Shown in pieces: positions 1 to 9,260 of a stretch of 64,000 nt of DNA. A program made the translations under genes and the position numbers. Origin of the DNA: JBLMXQ01 sp050257855 (GTDB lineage Bacteria > Acidobacteriota > Vicinamibacteria > Vicinamibacterales > CAVVIG01); contig JBLMXQ010000011.1 of the NCBI GenBank assembly GCA_050257855.1, positions 1-64,000 of the forward strand, in the 5' to 3' direction. The notes below the pieces were generated by a model. It did not search any database, had not been told where the DNA came from, and saw nothing but the letters and a program-made list of their open reading frames with translations. How positions within the stretch are numbered: position 1 is the stretch's first letter; the number at the start of each line of letters is the position of its first letter.

Positions 1-615
1 GCGACGAAGGGCATTCCGGTCGAAGCGCACGCGCACGGCGACGAGGGTGCCATGGCGGCGGTCAGGGCCGGCGTGCGGAGCATCGAGCACGGCACGTACC
101 TGTCGGACGCCACGCTGCGCCTGATGAAGGAGAAGGGCGCGTATCTGGATCCGACCTACACGACGGTGATCGACCTGGCCGAGCCGGGCGGCGACTACGA
201 CGTGCCGGCGCTCATCATCCGCGGGCAGCACATGCTGCCGCGGCTGCGCCAGACGGTTCAGCACGCGCACGAGATCGGGGTGAAGATCGTCACCGGCGGC
301 GACACCGGCTACGGGCCGAAGAGCCTCACGCGGATCGGGCAGGAGATGACCCACTTCGTCGAGATGGGCCTGAAGCCGCTCGAAGCCATTCAGGCCGCGA
401 CGATCACGAACGCCGAGATGCTCGGGATGGAGAAGGAGATCGGCGTCGTCGAGCCGGGGTACGAGGCGGACTTGATCGCCGTCGAGGACAATCCGCTGAC
501 GAACATCGTGACCGTGCAGGATCCGCTGCTCGTGGTCAGCAACGGCCGCGTCGGGCTCGATCGCCTGGACTTCGGACGTTCGTCCTCGGAGACCAGGAGT
601 TCGGGAGCGCGGTAG
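1..615 (+). CDS. Amidohydrolase family protein, C-terminal part (5' end outside window)
   Basis: The frame is open from base 1 and ends at TAG 613-615, so only about 204 C-terminal residues are present. Seen: an HAHG motif in codons 10-13, then an EHGT motif near codon 28, then a GGDTG segment near codon 99. In imidazolonepropionase-like and Xaa-Pro-type amidohydrolases these positions hold metal-binding His residues and the catalytic Asp of the TIM barrel. The later part (KEIGVVEPGYEADLIAVEDN) is the usual C-terminal beta-sandwich strand pair. It probably hydrolyses a cyclic amide or dipeptide bond using one or two metals. Substrate and export status cannot be judged without the N-terminus. 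An MFS transporter follows on the same strand. Confidence 0.85.
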   Translation, partial: ATKGIPVEAHAHGDEGAMAAVRAGVRSIEHGTYLSDATLRLMKEKGAYLDPTYTTVIDLAEPGGDYDVPALIIRGQHMLPRLRQTVQHAHEIGVKIVTGGDTGYGPKSLTRIGQEMTHFVEMGLKPLEAIQAATITNAEMLGMEKEIGVVEPGYEADLIAVEDNPLTNIVTVQDPLLVVSNGRVGLDRLDFGRSSSETRSSGAR

Positions 616-714
616 ATCGCGGGGTCTCGAGAACCGTCGCGCGCCGAACGAGGATCCCACATCGCCACCCGACGCTCGGATATCGCCCTCCTCCTCGTCA
701 CGCGAACCGTCCGG

Positions 715-1893
715 ATGTTCGCGTACGGAGGGCTGTCGGTCGTGCTGGCGCTGTACCTGGCGGCGCTCGGCTTCAGCCTGGCCGACATCGGGCTGCTGCT
801 GACGTTGACGCTGGCGGGCGACGCGGTCATCTCGCTCTGGCTCGCGACCGTCGCCGATCGACTGGGGCGGCGTCGTACGCTCGTGATCGGCGCGGCGCTC
901 ATGGCCGGCGCCGGAGCGGTGTTCGCCACGGCGCGCGGCTGGTCGCCCCTCGCCCTCGCGGCCATCGTCGGCGTCATCAGTCCGACCGGCAAGGAGATCG
1001 GACCGTTCCTGTCGATCGAGCAGGCGGCGCTCGCCGATCTCGTCGACGATCGCCGGCGGACCCACGTCTTCGCGCGGTATCACCTGGCGGCATCGCTTGC
1101 CACGGCCGCCGGCGCGCTGACGGCAGGCCTCATCGTGCATGCGCTCCAGCGCGCAGGCCTGACCGCGCTGGCGTCGTATCGGACGGTGTTCCTGGCTTAC
1201 GCCGCCGCGGGCGCCGTGCTGGCCGTGTGCTTCCTGTCGCTGTCGCCGGGCGTCGAAGCGCGCACCGCGGGGCCAGCGCGTCGGCTGATGCTCGGCCTGC
1301 ACCGTTCGCGGCCGATCGTGATGCGGCTGAGCGCCCTGTTCGCGCTCGACGCCTTCGCCGGCGGTTTCATCGTTCAGAGCCTGCTGGCGTACTGGTTCCG
1401 GCTGCGATTCGGCGTCGACGAAGCGGCGATCGGCGGCATTCTGTTCGGCGTCAATCTCCTCGCCGGCGTGTCGGCGCTCGGGGCTGCGTGGCTGGCGCAG
1501 CGGATTGGCCTCGTCAACACGATGGTGATGACGCACGTCCCGTCGAACCTGTTGCTCTGCCTCGTGCCGCTGATGCCGACGCTGCCGCTCGCCGTGGGCG
1601 CGCTGCTGGTGCGCTTCAGCATCTCGCAGATGGACGTGCCGACGCGCCAGTCCTACACGATGGCGCTCGTGGACTCGGACGAGCGCTCGGGGGCGGCCGG
1701 CGTGACGACCATCGCGCGCTCGATCGGCGGGGCGGCGGCGCCGGCGTTCGCGGGCGTCGTCATGGGAGTCTCGCTGTCCGCGCCGTTCTTCGTCGCCGGC
1801 GGGCTGAAGCTGGTCTACGACGGTCTCCTCTATCGCGGGTTCAGACGGCACCGCGCGCCCGAGGAGACCCGCGAGCTGGTCGATCCGGCTTGA
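715..1893 (+). CDS. Major facilitator superfamily transporter
   Basis: About 392 residues from the first canonical ATG, rich in hydrophobic helices. The loop after the second helix reads ADRLGRRR, the MFS motif A between TM2 and TM3, so this is a 12-helix secondary transporter of unknown substrate. The start is doubtful. In-frame sequence upstream of ATG 715 has no stop back to 616 and encodes a credible N-terminal helix lead-in (SDIALLLVTRTVRMFAYGG). There is no ATG, GTG or TTG there, but ATC at 661 is preceded by AGGA at 651-654 with a 6-nt spacer. Translation may therefore begin at a rare ATC codon. It lies 99 bases after the amidohydrolase stop, so co-transcription is possible. Confidence 0.85.
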   Translation: MFAYGGLSVVLALYLAALGFSLADIGLLLTLTLAGDAVISLWLATVADRLGRRRTLVIGAALMAGAGAVFATARGWSPLALAAIVGVISPTGKEIGPFLSIEQAALADLVDDRRRTHVFARYHLAASLATAAGALTAGLIVHALQRAGLTALASYRTVFLAYAAAGAVLAVCFLSLSPGVEARTAGPARRLMLGLHRSRPIVMRLSALFALDAFAGGFIVQSLLAYWFRLRFGVDEAAIGGILFGVNLLAGVSALGAAWLAQRIGLVNTMVMTHVPSNLLLCLVPLMPTLPLAVGALLVRFSISQMDVPTRQSYTMALVDSDERSGAAGVTTIARSIGGAAAPAFAGVVMGVSLSAPFFVAGGLKLVYDGLLYRGFRRHRAPEETRELVDPA

Positions 1894-1988
1894 ACGAAAG
1901 TCCGCTCCGCGTCCGTCGTGCGCGCTCGCCGTGGCAGCCGTGCGGCTCGCTCGGAGCCGGTTGCGCGGCCCCGACTGACAGGAGGAGA

Positions 1989-2555
1989 TCACTTCGGCCT
2001 GGGCAATCCGGCGGGCCTGGGCACGTCCGGCCGCGAATCCGGCTCGAACCCGTGCCGGTTCGGCATCCGGACCTGCGGCAGCGTCTGCTGATCGATGGTG
2101 TCGCCTTCGTGGACGATGCCGTTCAGATACAGGACGTACGCCACCGTTGCGTACACATCGTCAGCTCTCAGCACGCCGGGGCGGTCGAACGGCATGGCCC
2201 GGTTCACGTAGTCCCACAGCGTGGTCGCATACGGCCAGTAGCTGCCGACGGTCTTCAGCGGCTTGTCGGTATTGAGCGTGCCGATGCCGCCGACGAGGGG
2301 CGCTTCGGGACCTTCGCGGCCGGTCGCGCCGTGGCATCGCGCGCACTGCGCGGCGAAGATCTCCTTGCCGCGCGCAGCCGTGCCGCCGCCAGGGGGGAGG
2401 CCTCGCCCGTCCGGACCGACTGCCGTGTCCCACGCCCTGATCTCGTCCTGCGTCGGCGGCCGCCCAAGGTGGTACCGTGGCGGCTGGGCCGAGACGAACG
2501 TCGCGGTTGAGAGCGCGCCAGCGACTGCGATCGCAGCCGTTCTAGAAGACCGCAT
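1989..2555 (-). CDS. Mono-haem cytochrome c, sulfite dehydrogenase partner subunit
   Basis: 188 residues with an N-terminal signal peptide (cleavage near VSAQP, about residue 24) and one CARCH haem-attachment site near residue 73. A downstream Met in NRAMPFDRP is a plausible sixth ligand. It is periplasmic. The start overlaps the stop of the upstream SoxC-like gene by 14 bases, so translation is coupled and the protein is most likely the electron acceptor of that molybdoenzyme. It is far shorter than two-domain SoxD proteins (about 380 residues), so I call it SoxD-like/SorB-like by position only. It is the last gene of a minus-strand run beginning at cydA. Confidence 0.85.
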   Translation of the reverse strand: MRSSRTAAIAVAGALSTATFVSAQPPRYHLGRPPTQDEIRAWDTAVGPDGRGLPPGGGTAARGKEIFAAQCARCHGATGREGPEAPLVGGIGTLNTDKPLKTVGSYWPYATTLWDYVNRAMPFDRPGVLRADDVYATVAYVLYLNGIVHEGDTIDQQTLPQVRMPNRHGFEPDSRPDVPRPAGLPRPK

Positions 2556-3762
2556 ATTCCACCATCCCGTCCGATCCCACGTGCCAGGCCTGAATCATGT
2601 TGTTGTGATAGAACGAATTCAGGCCGCGCACGGCCACGAGTTCGTCGCGGGTCGGCTGGCGATAGCCGGTTTCGTCGGTCGCGCGCGAGGCGATGACCGC
2701 GTCGCGGCCGTCCCATTCCCACGCCAGGCGAAATCGGGTGTGTGCCATCGGCAGGACCGGCTCCTGCAGGTCGGCATCCTTCCAGGTTGCGCCGGCGTCG
2801 GTCGTGATTTCCACACGCGCGATTCTGCCGCGACCCGACCACGCGAGGCCGGTTATCTCGTGAAAGCCGCGCGCCAGCCGCTGGCTGCCCGATGGACGGG
2901 TCACGACCGATTTGGCTTCCATGACGAACGTGAACTGGCGCGCCCGTCCGTCCGGCATCAGGTCGGTGTACTTCGACGTCTCTTCCCGCCCCATGACCGG
3001 CTGATCGACGAGCTTCAACCGGCGCAGCCACTTGACGTTGGTGTTGCCTTCCCAACCTGGCAGCAGCAGGCGCAGCGGGAAGCCCTGCTCCGGACGCAGC
3101 GGCTCGCCGTTCTGCGCGTACGCGAGCAGCGCATCGTCGCGCGCCTTGGACAGGGGGATGCTTCTCGTCATCTTCGCGGGGTCGGCGCCTTCCGCGACGA
3201 TCCAGGCGGCTCCCGGCTGCACGCCCACCTCTTCGAGCAGGAGGGCGAGTGAGACTCCGGTCCACTCGCTGCAACTCGTGAGTCCATGCGCGGCCTGCAC
3301 GGTCGGCTGCGGCGTCTTCCGCCACCCGGAGGCGCTGTTGCCGGAGCACTCGAGGAAGTGCACGCGCGAGATCGACGGCAGTCGCTTCAGGTCGTCCATC
3401 GTGAACACGAGCGGACGATCCACCAGTCCGTGAACGAGCAGCCGATGCGCGGCCGGATCGATCGCAGGGACGCCGGAGTGGTGCCGCTCGAAGTGCAGCG
3501 ACGATGGCGTGATCGTGCCGAACAGATCGGCGAGCGGCGTCAGGCTGTCGGCCTGTTCCGGCGTCCGGCCCGGCTCGAGAAGGCGCACGGCGCGCACGAA
3601 CGGCGAGCGCTCTCCGTACGGACGAATGGGAGCGCCGAGCAAGCTGGGCAGCGGCTCCGGCCCGGACCGGCAGGCCGCCGCTGCGCCGCCTGCGGCAGCG
3701 AGCAGCCGGAGAAACGTGCGGCGCGAGGCGTCGAACGCGCGGGAACGAAAGCGCGGGCTCAT
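2542..3762 (-). CDS. soxC: Sulfite dehydrogenase, molybdopterin subunit (SoxC/SorA-type sulfite oxidase family)
   Basis: 406 residues. The N-terminus carries a Tat signal (SRRTFLRLLAAAGG, residues 13-26), as expected for a cofactor-loaded periplasmic enzyme. The molybdopterin domain contains HFLECSGN with Cys139 as the molybdenum thiolate ligand, followed by the dimerisation domain in the C-terminal third. The reaction is sulfite to sulfate, or oxidation of a protein-bound sulfonate in the Sox system, with electrons passed to the cytochrome c encoded immediately downstream. ATG 3762 is chosen because a longer frame would put unrelated residues before the Tat motif. A TATAAT box lies at 3772-3777. 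No other sox genes are visible, so a stand-alone sulfite-detoxifying or energy-yielding role is more likely than thiosulfate oxidation. Confidence 0.85.
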   Translation of the reverse strand: MSPRFRSRAFDASRRTFLRLLAAAGGAAAACRSGPEPLPSLLGAPIRPYGERSPFVRAVRLLEPGRTPEQADSLTPLADLFGTITPSSLHFERHHSGVPAIDPAAHRLLVHGLVDRPLVFTMDDLKRLPSISRVHFLECSGNSASGWRKTPQPTVQAAHGLTSCSEWTGVSLALLLEEVGVQPGAAWIVAEGADPAKMTRSIPLSKARDDALLAYAQNGEPLRPEQGFPLRLLLPGWEGNTNVKWLRRLKLVDQPVMGREETSKYTDLMPDGRARQFTFVMEAKSVVTRPSGSQRLARGFHEITGLAWSGRGRIARVEITTDAGATWKDADLQEPVLPMAHTRFRLAWEWDGRDAVIASRATDETGYRQPTRDELVAVRGLNSFYHNNMIQAWHVGSDGMVEYAVF

Positions 3763-3771
3763 CGGCCCGGA

Positions 3772-3777
3772 ATTATA
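3772..3777 (-). promoter_or_regulatory. -10 box upstream of soxC
   Basis: TATAAT read on the minus strand, 9 nt before ATG 3762 and inside the 46-bp gap after cydB. It gives soxC-cytochrome c a possible promoter of its own, with a leader of only a few bases. Confidence 0.5.
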
Positions 3778-3808
3778 GCGCCCGGAGGCGAACGGCCCTG
3801 GCGCGGCG

Positions 3809-4827
3809 TCAGATCTTGTATTCGTGTTCGCCGGTGACTTTGCCGCCCCAGACACGGAAGGCGTTCACGAGGTAGGCGATCACGATGGCCATGCCGATCA
3901 GGTAGATGACCATGGCCGTGCGGAGGCTGCCCGGAGCCGACGCGGTGTTGTAGATGTCGAGTCCGCCGAAGGCGCTTCCGTACGGCGTCGGCAGGAGCCG
4001 CGGGTACAGGCCTGCGGCCGCCGATCCGAGCAGCCCGACGACGATCGCCGCGCTCGCGAAGAAGACCTTCGCCGTCTTGCCGCGCGACCAGAACACGCGA
4101 AGCGCCACGATCGCTGCGACGGCGAAGGCGGGCGCGACGCCGAGCCATGGCCAGCGGACGAAGTTGCGTGTGAAGTCCGGCCTCACGACGAAGCTGGCGA
4201 CGACCATGGCGGCCGCCAGCGCCACCGACGAGCCCCAGAGCGGGCCGACGAACGCGGACGCGCGCGAGCCGAGAGGGCCCGCGGTCTTCATCGCGAGATA
4301 GCTCGCGCCGTGGAGGCACAGCACCGACAGGCTGAGGACGCCGCCGAGGACGGCGAACGGGTTCAGCATCAGCGTGAACGTGCCCTGGAAGTTGCCCGCC
4401 CCGTCCATCGGGACGCCGCGCAGCACGTTGCCGAGCGCGACCCCGAAGAGCACCGCGAGCAGGATGCTGGCGACCGAGAACGCCGCGTCCCAGAAGTCCC
4501 GCCAGATCGGATGGTCCACCTGGTGCCTGAACTCGATGCCGAGCCCGCGGAACACCAGCAGCCACAGGACGAGCATCAGCGCCAGGTAGAACCCGCTGAA
4601 GCTCGCCGCGTAGAGCAGCGGGAAGGCGACGACCATGGCCCCGCCGGCCGCGAGCAGCCACACCTCGTTCCCGTTCCACACCGGTCCGATCGCGTCGATC
4701 GCGAGCGCGCGCTCGTCTTCGTCGCGCGGCAGCACGAGGTGCAACGCGCCGACGCCGAGATCGAACCCGTCGAGCACGGCGTAGCCGCCCAGCATGACGA
4801 CCAGCACGACGAACCAGGCGGTGTTCA

Positions 4828-4828
<1 letters not shown>
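3809..4828 (-). CDS. cydB: Cytochrome bd ubiquinol oxidase subunit II
   Basis: 339 residues, almost wholly membrane helices. The start MNTAWFVVLVVMLGGYAVLDGFDLG carries the conserved GFDLG segment of CydB/CioB, and GPVWNGNEVWLL follows near residue 50. Together with CydA it forms the bd-type quinol oxidase that reduces O2 to water without pumping protons. ATG 4828 shares one base with the cydA stop (TGATG), so the two are translationally coupled. The family is resistant to cyanide and sulfide, which fits the sulfite dehydrogenase gene 46 bp downstream. Confidence 0.93.
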
Positions 4829-6147
<1,319 letters not shown>

Positions 6148-6153
6148 GCGTCC

Positions 6154-6159
6154 AGCATA
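6154..6159 (-). promoter_or_regulatory. -10 box of the cydAB operon
   Basis: TATGCT on the minus strand, six bases before ATG 6147. Transcription would start at or next to the A of the start codon. Confidence 0.5.
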
Positions 6160-6322
6160 ACGCCGGGGAGTCGATTGCGATCCCGGGACGGATCTTCGGC
6201 TCCCGAATTCGATCCCGGGCGACGGTCGGTTCGGCGGCGTGCTCGTCGCCGGGGACGGCCCTGTCGACGGGCGGGCCGATTTCGAGCGCGACCGCGCGAG
6301 GCGCCGGCGGGCGGCCGCATTC

Positions 6323-6328
6323 TACAAT
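6323..6328 (+). promoter_or_regulatory. -10 box of the ypdA-like gene
   Basis: TACAAT followed by seven bases and ATG 6336. The ATGs at 6327 and 6330 fall inside or just after this box, so the box favours 6336 as the real start of a leaderless message. Confidence 0.5.
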
Positions 6329-6335
6329 GATGGAT

Positions 6336-7343
6336 ATGCCTGTCCGGGACCTTCTCATCATCGGCGCGGGGCCGTCAGGACTGTCGGCGGCGATCGCGGC
6401 GAAACAGCGCCAGCTGGACTATCAGGTAGTGGAGCAGGGCACGATCGTCAATTCGATCTTTCACTTTCCCCCGCAGATGGTGTTCTTCACGACGCCGGAG
6501 CTGATGGAGATCGGCGGTCTCCCGTTCGTGTCGCCGTACGACAAGCCGACGAGGGCCGAGGCGCTGACCTACTACCGGAAGGTGGTGGACACCTACGACC
6601 TGCGGATCGCCACGGACGAGAAGGTGCTGTCGATCTCCAGCGAAGCTGACGAGGATGCGGCGGTGTTCGCGGTCGAGACGCGCTCGACGCGCGGCGTCCG
6701 CCGCGTCCGGCACGCGCGCTACGTGATTCTCGCGACCGGCTACTACGACCACCCGGTCCGGCTCGGGATCCCGGGCGAGGACCTGCCGCACGTCTTTCAC
6801 TACCAGCAGGAGCCGCACGCGTACTACCGGCAGCGCGTGGTGGTCGTCGGCGGCGGCAATTCGGCGGCGGAGGCGGCGCTCGAGCTGTACCGGGCCGGGG
6901 CGCACGTGACGCTGGTGCACCGGAGGTCCGAGCTGAAGTCGACGATCAAGTACTGGGTGCGGCCGGACATCGAGAACCGGATCCGCGAAGGCACGATCGC
7001 CGCGCGCTTCGACACGGTGATCAGGGAGATTCGTCCCACGTCGGTGGTGGTGGCTTCAGAGGCTTCGGAAGACGAACTGCCCGCCGACGCCGTGTTCCTG
7101 CTGACCGGCTATCGGGCCGACGTCGACCTGATGGTGCGCGCCGGAGTCGAACTGACGGACCGCGAGGCGCCGCGGTGCGATCCGATGACGTTCGAGACCA
7201 ATGTCCCGGGCATCTTCGTCGCCGGCGGCGCGATTGCCGGCGTCGACACGGGGACGGTGTTCATCGAGAACGGCCGGTTCCATGGCGAGCGCATCGTCCA
7301 GGTGATCGCCTCGCGCCTCGACCGGGCGACCGCCGTCCTGTAA
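6336..7343 (+). CDS. YpdA-family FAD/NAD(P)-dependent oxidoreductase with Ser at the YpdA Cys14 position
   Basis: 335 residues. It has an FAD-binding GAGPSG at residues 10-15, a second Rossmann GGGNSAAEAALELYRAG around residue 170 for NADPH, and a C-terminal FVAGGAIAGVDTGTVFIENGR segment. The HFPPQMVFFTTPELMEIG stretch is characteristic of YpdA, the putative bacillithiol disulfide reductase. In characterised YpdA proteins residue 14 is a Cys needed for bacillithiol disulfide reduction; here it is Ser14. The protein therefore may reduce a different acceptor or work without that thiol. ATG 6336 is preferred because TACAAT sits at 6323-6328. It is divergent from cydA. Confidence 0.8.
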   Translation: MPVRDLLIIGAGPSGLSAAIAAKQRQLDYQVVEQGTIVNSIFHFPPQMVFFTTPELMEIGGLPFVSPYDKPTRAEALTYYRKVVDTYDLRIATDEKVLSISSEADEDAAVFAVETRSTRGVRRVRHARYVILATGYYDHPVRLGIPGEDLPHVFHYQQEPHAYYRQRVVVVGGGNSAAEAALELYRAGAHVTLVHRRSELKSTIKYWVRPDIENRIREGTIAARFDTVIREIRPTSVVVASEASEDELPADAVFLLTGYRADVDLMVRAGVELTDREAPRCDPMTFETNVPGIFVAGGAIAGVDTGTVFIENGRFHGERIVQVIASRLDRATAVL

Positions 7344-7353
7344 CGCGGCCCGA

Positions 7354-7983
7354 TCAGTGCGCGAGGTTCGGCACCCGGGGACCGCGCGCCATCATCGTCT
7401 TGATCTCGATCAGCTCGACGAGCGAGCGGGCGCGCGCCCGGAGCGTGGGCTGCTCGAGCAGCGCCTGCTTCTCCATGGGCTCGAAGTCCAGGTACTGCGA
7501 CAGCGCGTTCACGAGCTCCTGGTCCGGCATGCTGACCGGGATCTTCGGATCGCCGGCGCGATCGTCCGGCGGCGCGATCAACGACTCGAGGCGGGCGCGA
7601 TGCTGCCGAATCGCGGCCCGGTCTTCCGGCGTCACCAGTTCCTCGCCGAGCGACAGCACGGACGCGCGCCGGTAGGCGCGGTCGTGATTCTCGTCGAGGA
7701 TGCGGAACCGCTCGAGGCCGCGCAGCACCAGGTTGAACCGGCCGTCGGGCAACCGCTCGACGTGCGTGATGAGGCCGCTGCAGCCGATCGGGTACACGGG
7801 CGGCCGTCCCTCGTAGTCGCTCTGCCAGCCCGGCTTCAGCAGCACGATTCCGATGACCCGGTCTGCGGCCAGCACGTCGGCGACCAGCTCCCGGTACCGC
7901 GGCTCGAAGACGTGCAGCGGCAGGAACACGTTCGGAAACAGGACGACGGTGGGGAGCGGGAAGAGGGAAAGGAGATCGGACAT
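7354..7983 (-). CDS. LON peptidase N-terminal (substrate-binding) domain protein
   Basis: 209 residues matching the stand-alone Lon-N domain: FPLPTVVLFPNVFLPLHVFEPRYRELV at the start, a VYPIGCSGLITHVERLPDGR strand pair, then a helical tail. There is no AAA+ or serine protease module, so it cannot degrade protein itself. Stand-alone Lon-N proteins are presumed to bind unfolded polypeptides or modulate proteolysis. ATG 7983 is 9 bases after the VWA gene stop. A TAGAAT -10 at 7989-7994 overlaps that stop codon, so it may be transcribed separately from the MoxR-VWA pair upstream. Confidence 0.85.
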   Translation of the reverse strand: MSDLLSLFPLPTVVLFPNVFLPLHVFEPRYRELVADVLAADRVIGIVLLKPGWQSDYEGRPPVYPIGCSGLITHVERLPDGRFNLVLRGLERFRILDENHDRAYRRASVLSLGEELVTPEDRAAIRQHRARLESLIAPPDDRAGDPKIPVSMPDQELVNALSQYLDFEPMEKQALLEQPTLRARARSLVELIEIKTMMARGPRVPNLAH

Positions 7984-7988
7984 CGCCG

Positions 7989-7994
7989 ATTCTA
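7989..7994 (-). promoter_or_regulatory. -10 box of the Lon-N gene overlapping the VWA stop codon
   Basis: TAGAAT on the minus strand, five bases before ATG 7983. Its TAG is also the stop codon of the upstream VWA gene. Confidence 0.4.
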
Positions 7995-9260
7995 GTGAAT
8001 GGTCTTCGTCTTCTTGTCCATGTAGTCCATCAGCACGTACTGCCCGAGCGTGTACGGCGTCGTGAAGTACGCCTTGCCGTTGCAGATCTGCGCGACGCGG
8101 CGGACGAAGCTGACGAGGTCGTAGTCGCGCGCGAGCATGAACGTGTTGATCATGATGCCGCTCCTGCGGCAGGCGGCGACTTCCGCGCACGTTTCCGCGA
8201 CGATGAACGGGTCGAGGCCGAACGCGTTCTTGTAGATGCGGCCGTCGGGCTGGGTGAGCGCCGACGGCTTGCCGTCGGTGATCATGATGATCTGGCGCAT
8301 GTCCTTGCGCTGCCGGTCGAGGATCCGGCGCGCCAGCCGCAGCCCCTCCCGCGTGTTCGTGTAGTACGGCCCGACGCGCACGCGCCCGAGCTCCGCCAGC
8401 GGAATCTCCTCGGCCGAGTCGTGGAACAGGACCACCTTCAGCGCGTCGCCGGGATACTGCGTCTTGATCAGCTGCGCGAGCGCCAGCGCGACGCGCTTGG
8501 CCGGCGTGAAGCGATCCTCGCCGTACAGGATCATGCTGTGGCTGCAGTCGAGCATCAGCACCGTGGCGCAGGAGCTCTGATACTCGCCCTGGGCGACCAT
8601 CAGGTCTTCGTGAGTGACGTTGATGCGCATCGTCGGCTCGCCGCTCTCGTGCTGCCGCTGCACGGCCTTCAGCAGCGTCGCCGCCGGATCGAGGTTCAGC
8701 GTGTCACCGTATTCGTACGGCTTCGGCGCCGCCATCGCCTCGACGCCGGTCGCCTGCTCGCGCGTGTCGTGCCGGCCGAAGCTGCTCTTGCCGAGCGACC
8801 CGAGCAGGTCGCGCAGCGCGCGGTACCCGAGGAAATCCAGCGCCTTGTCGGTGACCTCGAATCTGGCCGGCGGCTGATCCGGCCCGGCGCCCCCGGCGTG
8901 GCCCTGCCGGCGGCGGCGCTCGGCGTCGAGATCCGGCGGCGTCGAGATGTAGCCTTCCTGCGCCATGCGCTCGATGATCTGCTGGATCAGTTCCTCGAGC
9001 TTCGACCGCAGGTCGCCCTGATCGGCGTCGGCCGGATCGCCGAGAAGGCGTTCGAGGGTTTCTTCGGGCAGCACGCCGCCGTTGAACAGCGCATCGAGGA
9101 TCGCGTCGTGGAGCGCCTGCATCGTGCGCTCCTCGTCGTCGGTCGCGTACGGATTCCCGAAGCCGCTGGCGAGCAGCAGATCGGAGAGCCTGGCGACCAG
9201 ATCCTCGAGATCCAGATCGTCGAGCTCGTCGCCCGTGTACTTCGTGTATCGGTACTTCAA
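7992..9260 (-). CDS. von Willebrand factor A domain protein partnered with a MoxR-type ATPase
   Basis: 422 residues. The N-terminal half is acidic and helical, and the C-terminal half is a VWA domain with a MIDAS motif LDCSHSM (DxSxS) and later TDGKP. MoxR/VWA pairs act as chaperone-like machines for metal-centre or complex assembly; the client here is unknown. The start is a TTG at 9260 whose last two bases plus the next A form the TGA stop of the upstream ATPase (TTGA). A GAAGAAG run just upstream could serve as ribosome site, so expression is tightly coupled to the ATPase. No better in-frame start exists before clear family homology begins. Confidence 0.83.
   Translation of the reverse strand: MKYRYTKYTGDELDDLDLEDLVARLSDLLLASGFGNPYATDDEERTMQALHDAILDALFNGGVLPEETLERLLGDPADADQGDLRSKLEELIQQIIERMAQEGYISTPPDLDAERRRRQGHAGGAGPDQPPARFEVTDKALDFLGYRALRDLLGSLGKSSFGRHDTREQATGVEAMAAPKPYEYGDTLNLDPAATLLKAVQRQHESGEPTMRINVTHEDLMVAQGEYQSSCATVLMLDCSHSMILYGEDRFTPAKRVALALAQLIKTQYPGDALKVVLFHDSAEEIPLAELGRVRVGPYYTNTREGLRLARRILDRQRKDMRQIIMITDGKPSALTQPDGRIYKNAFGLDPFIVAETCAEVAACRRSGIMINTFMLARDYDLVSFVRRVAQICNGKAYFTTPYTLGQYVLMDYMDKKTKTIH

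Noticed and set aside
1989..2555. Full SoxD annotation
   Set aside because: Only one haem motif and 188 residues; SoxD has two cytochrome domains. No other sox genes are visible.
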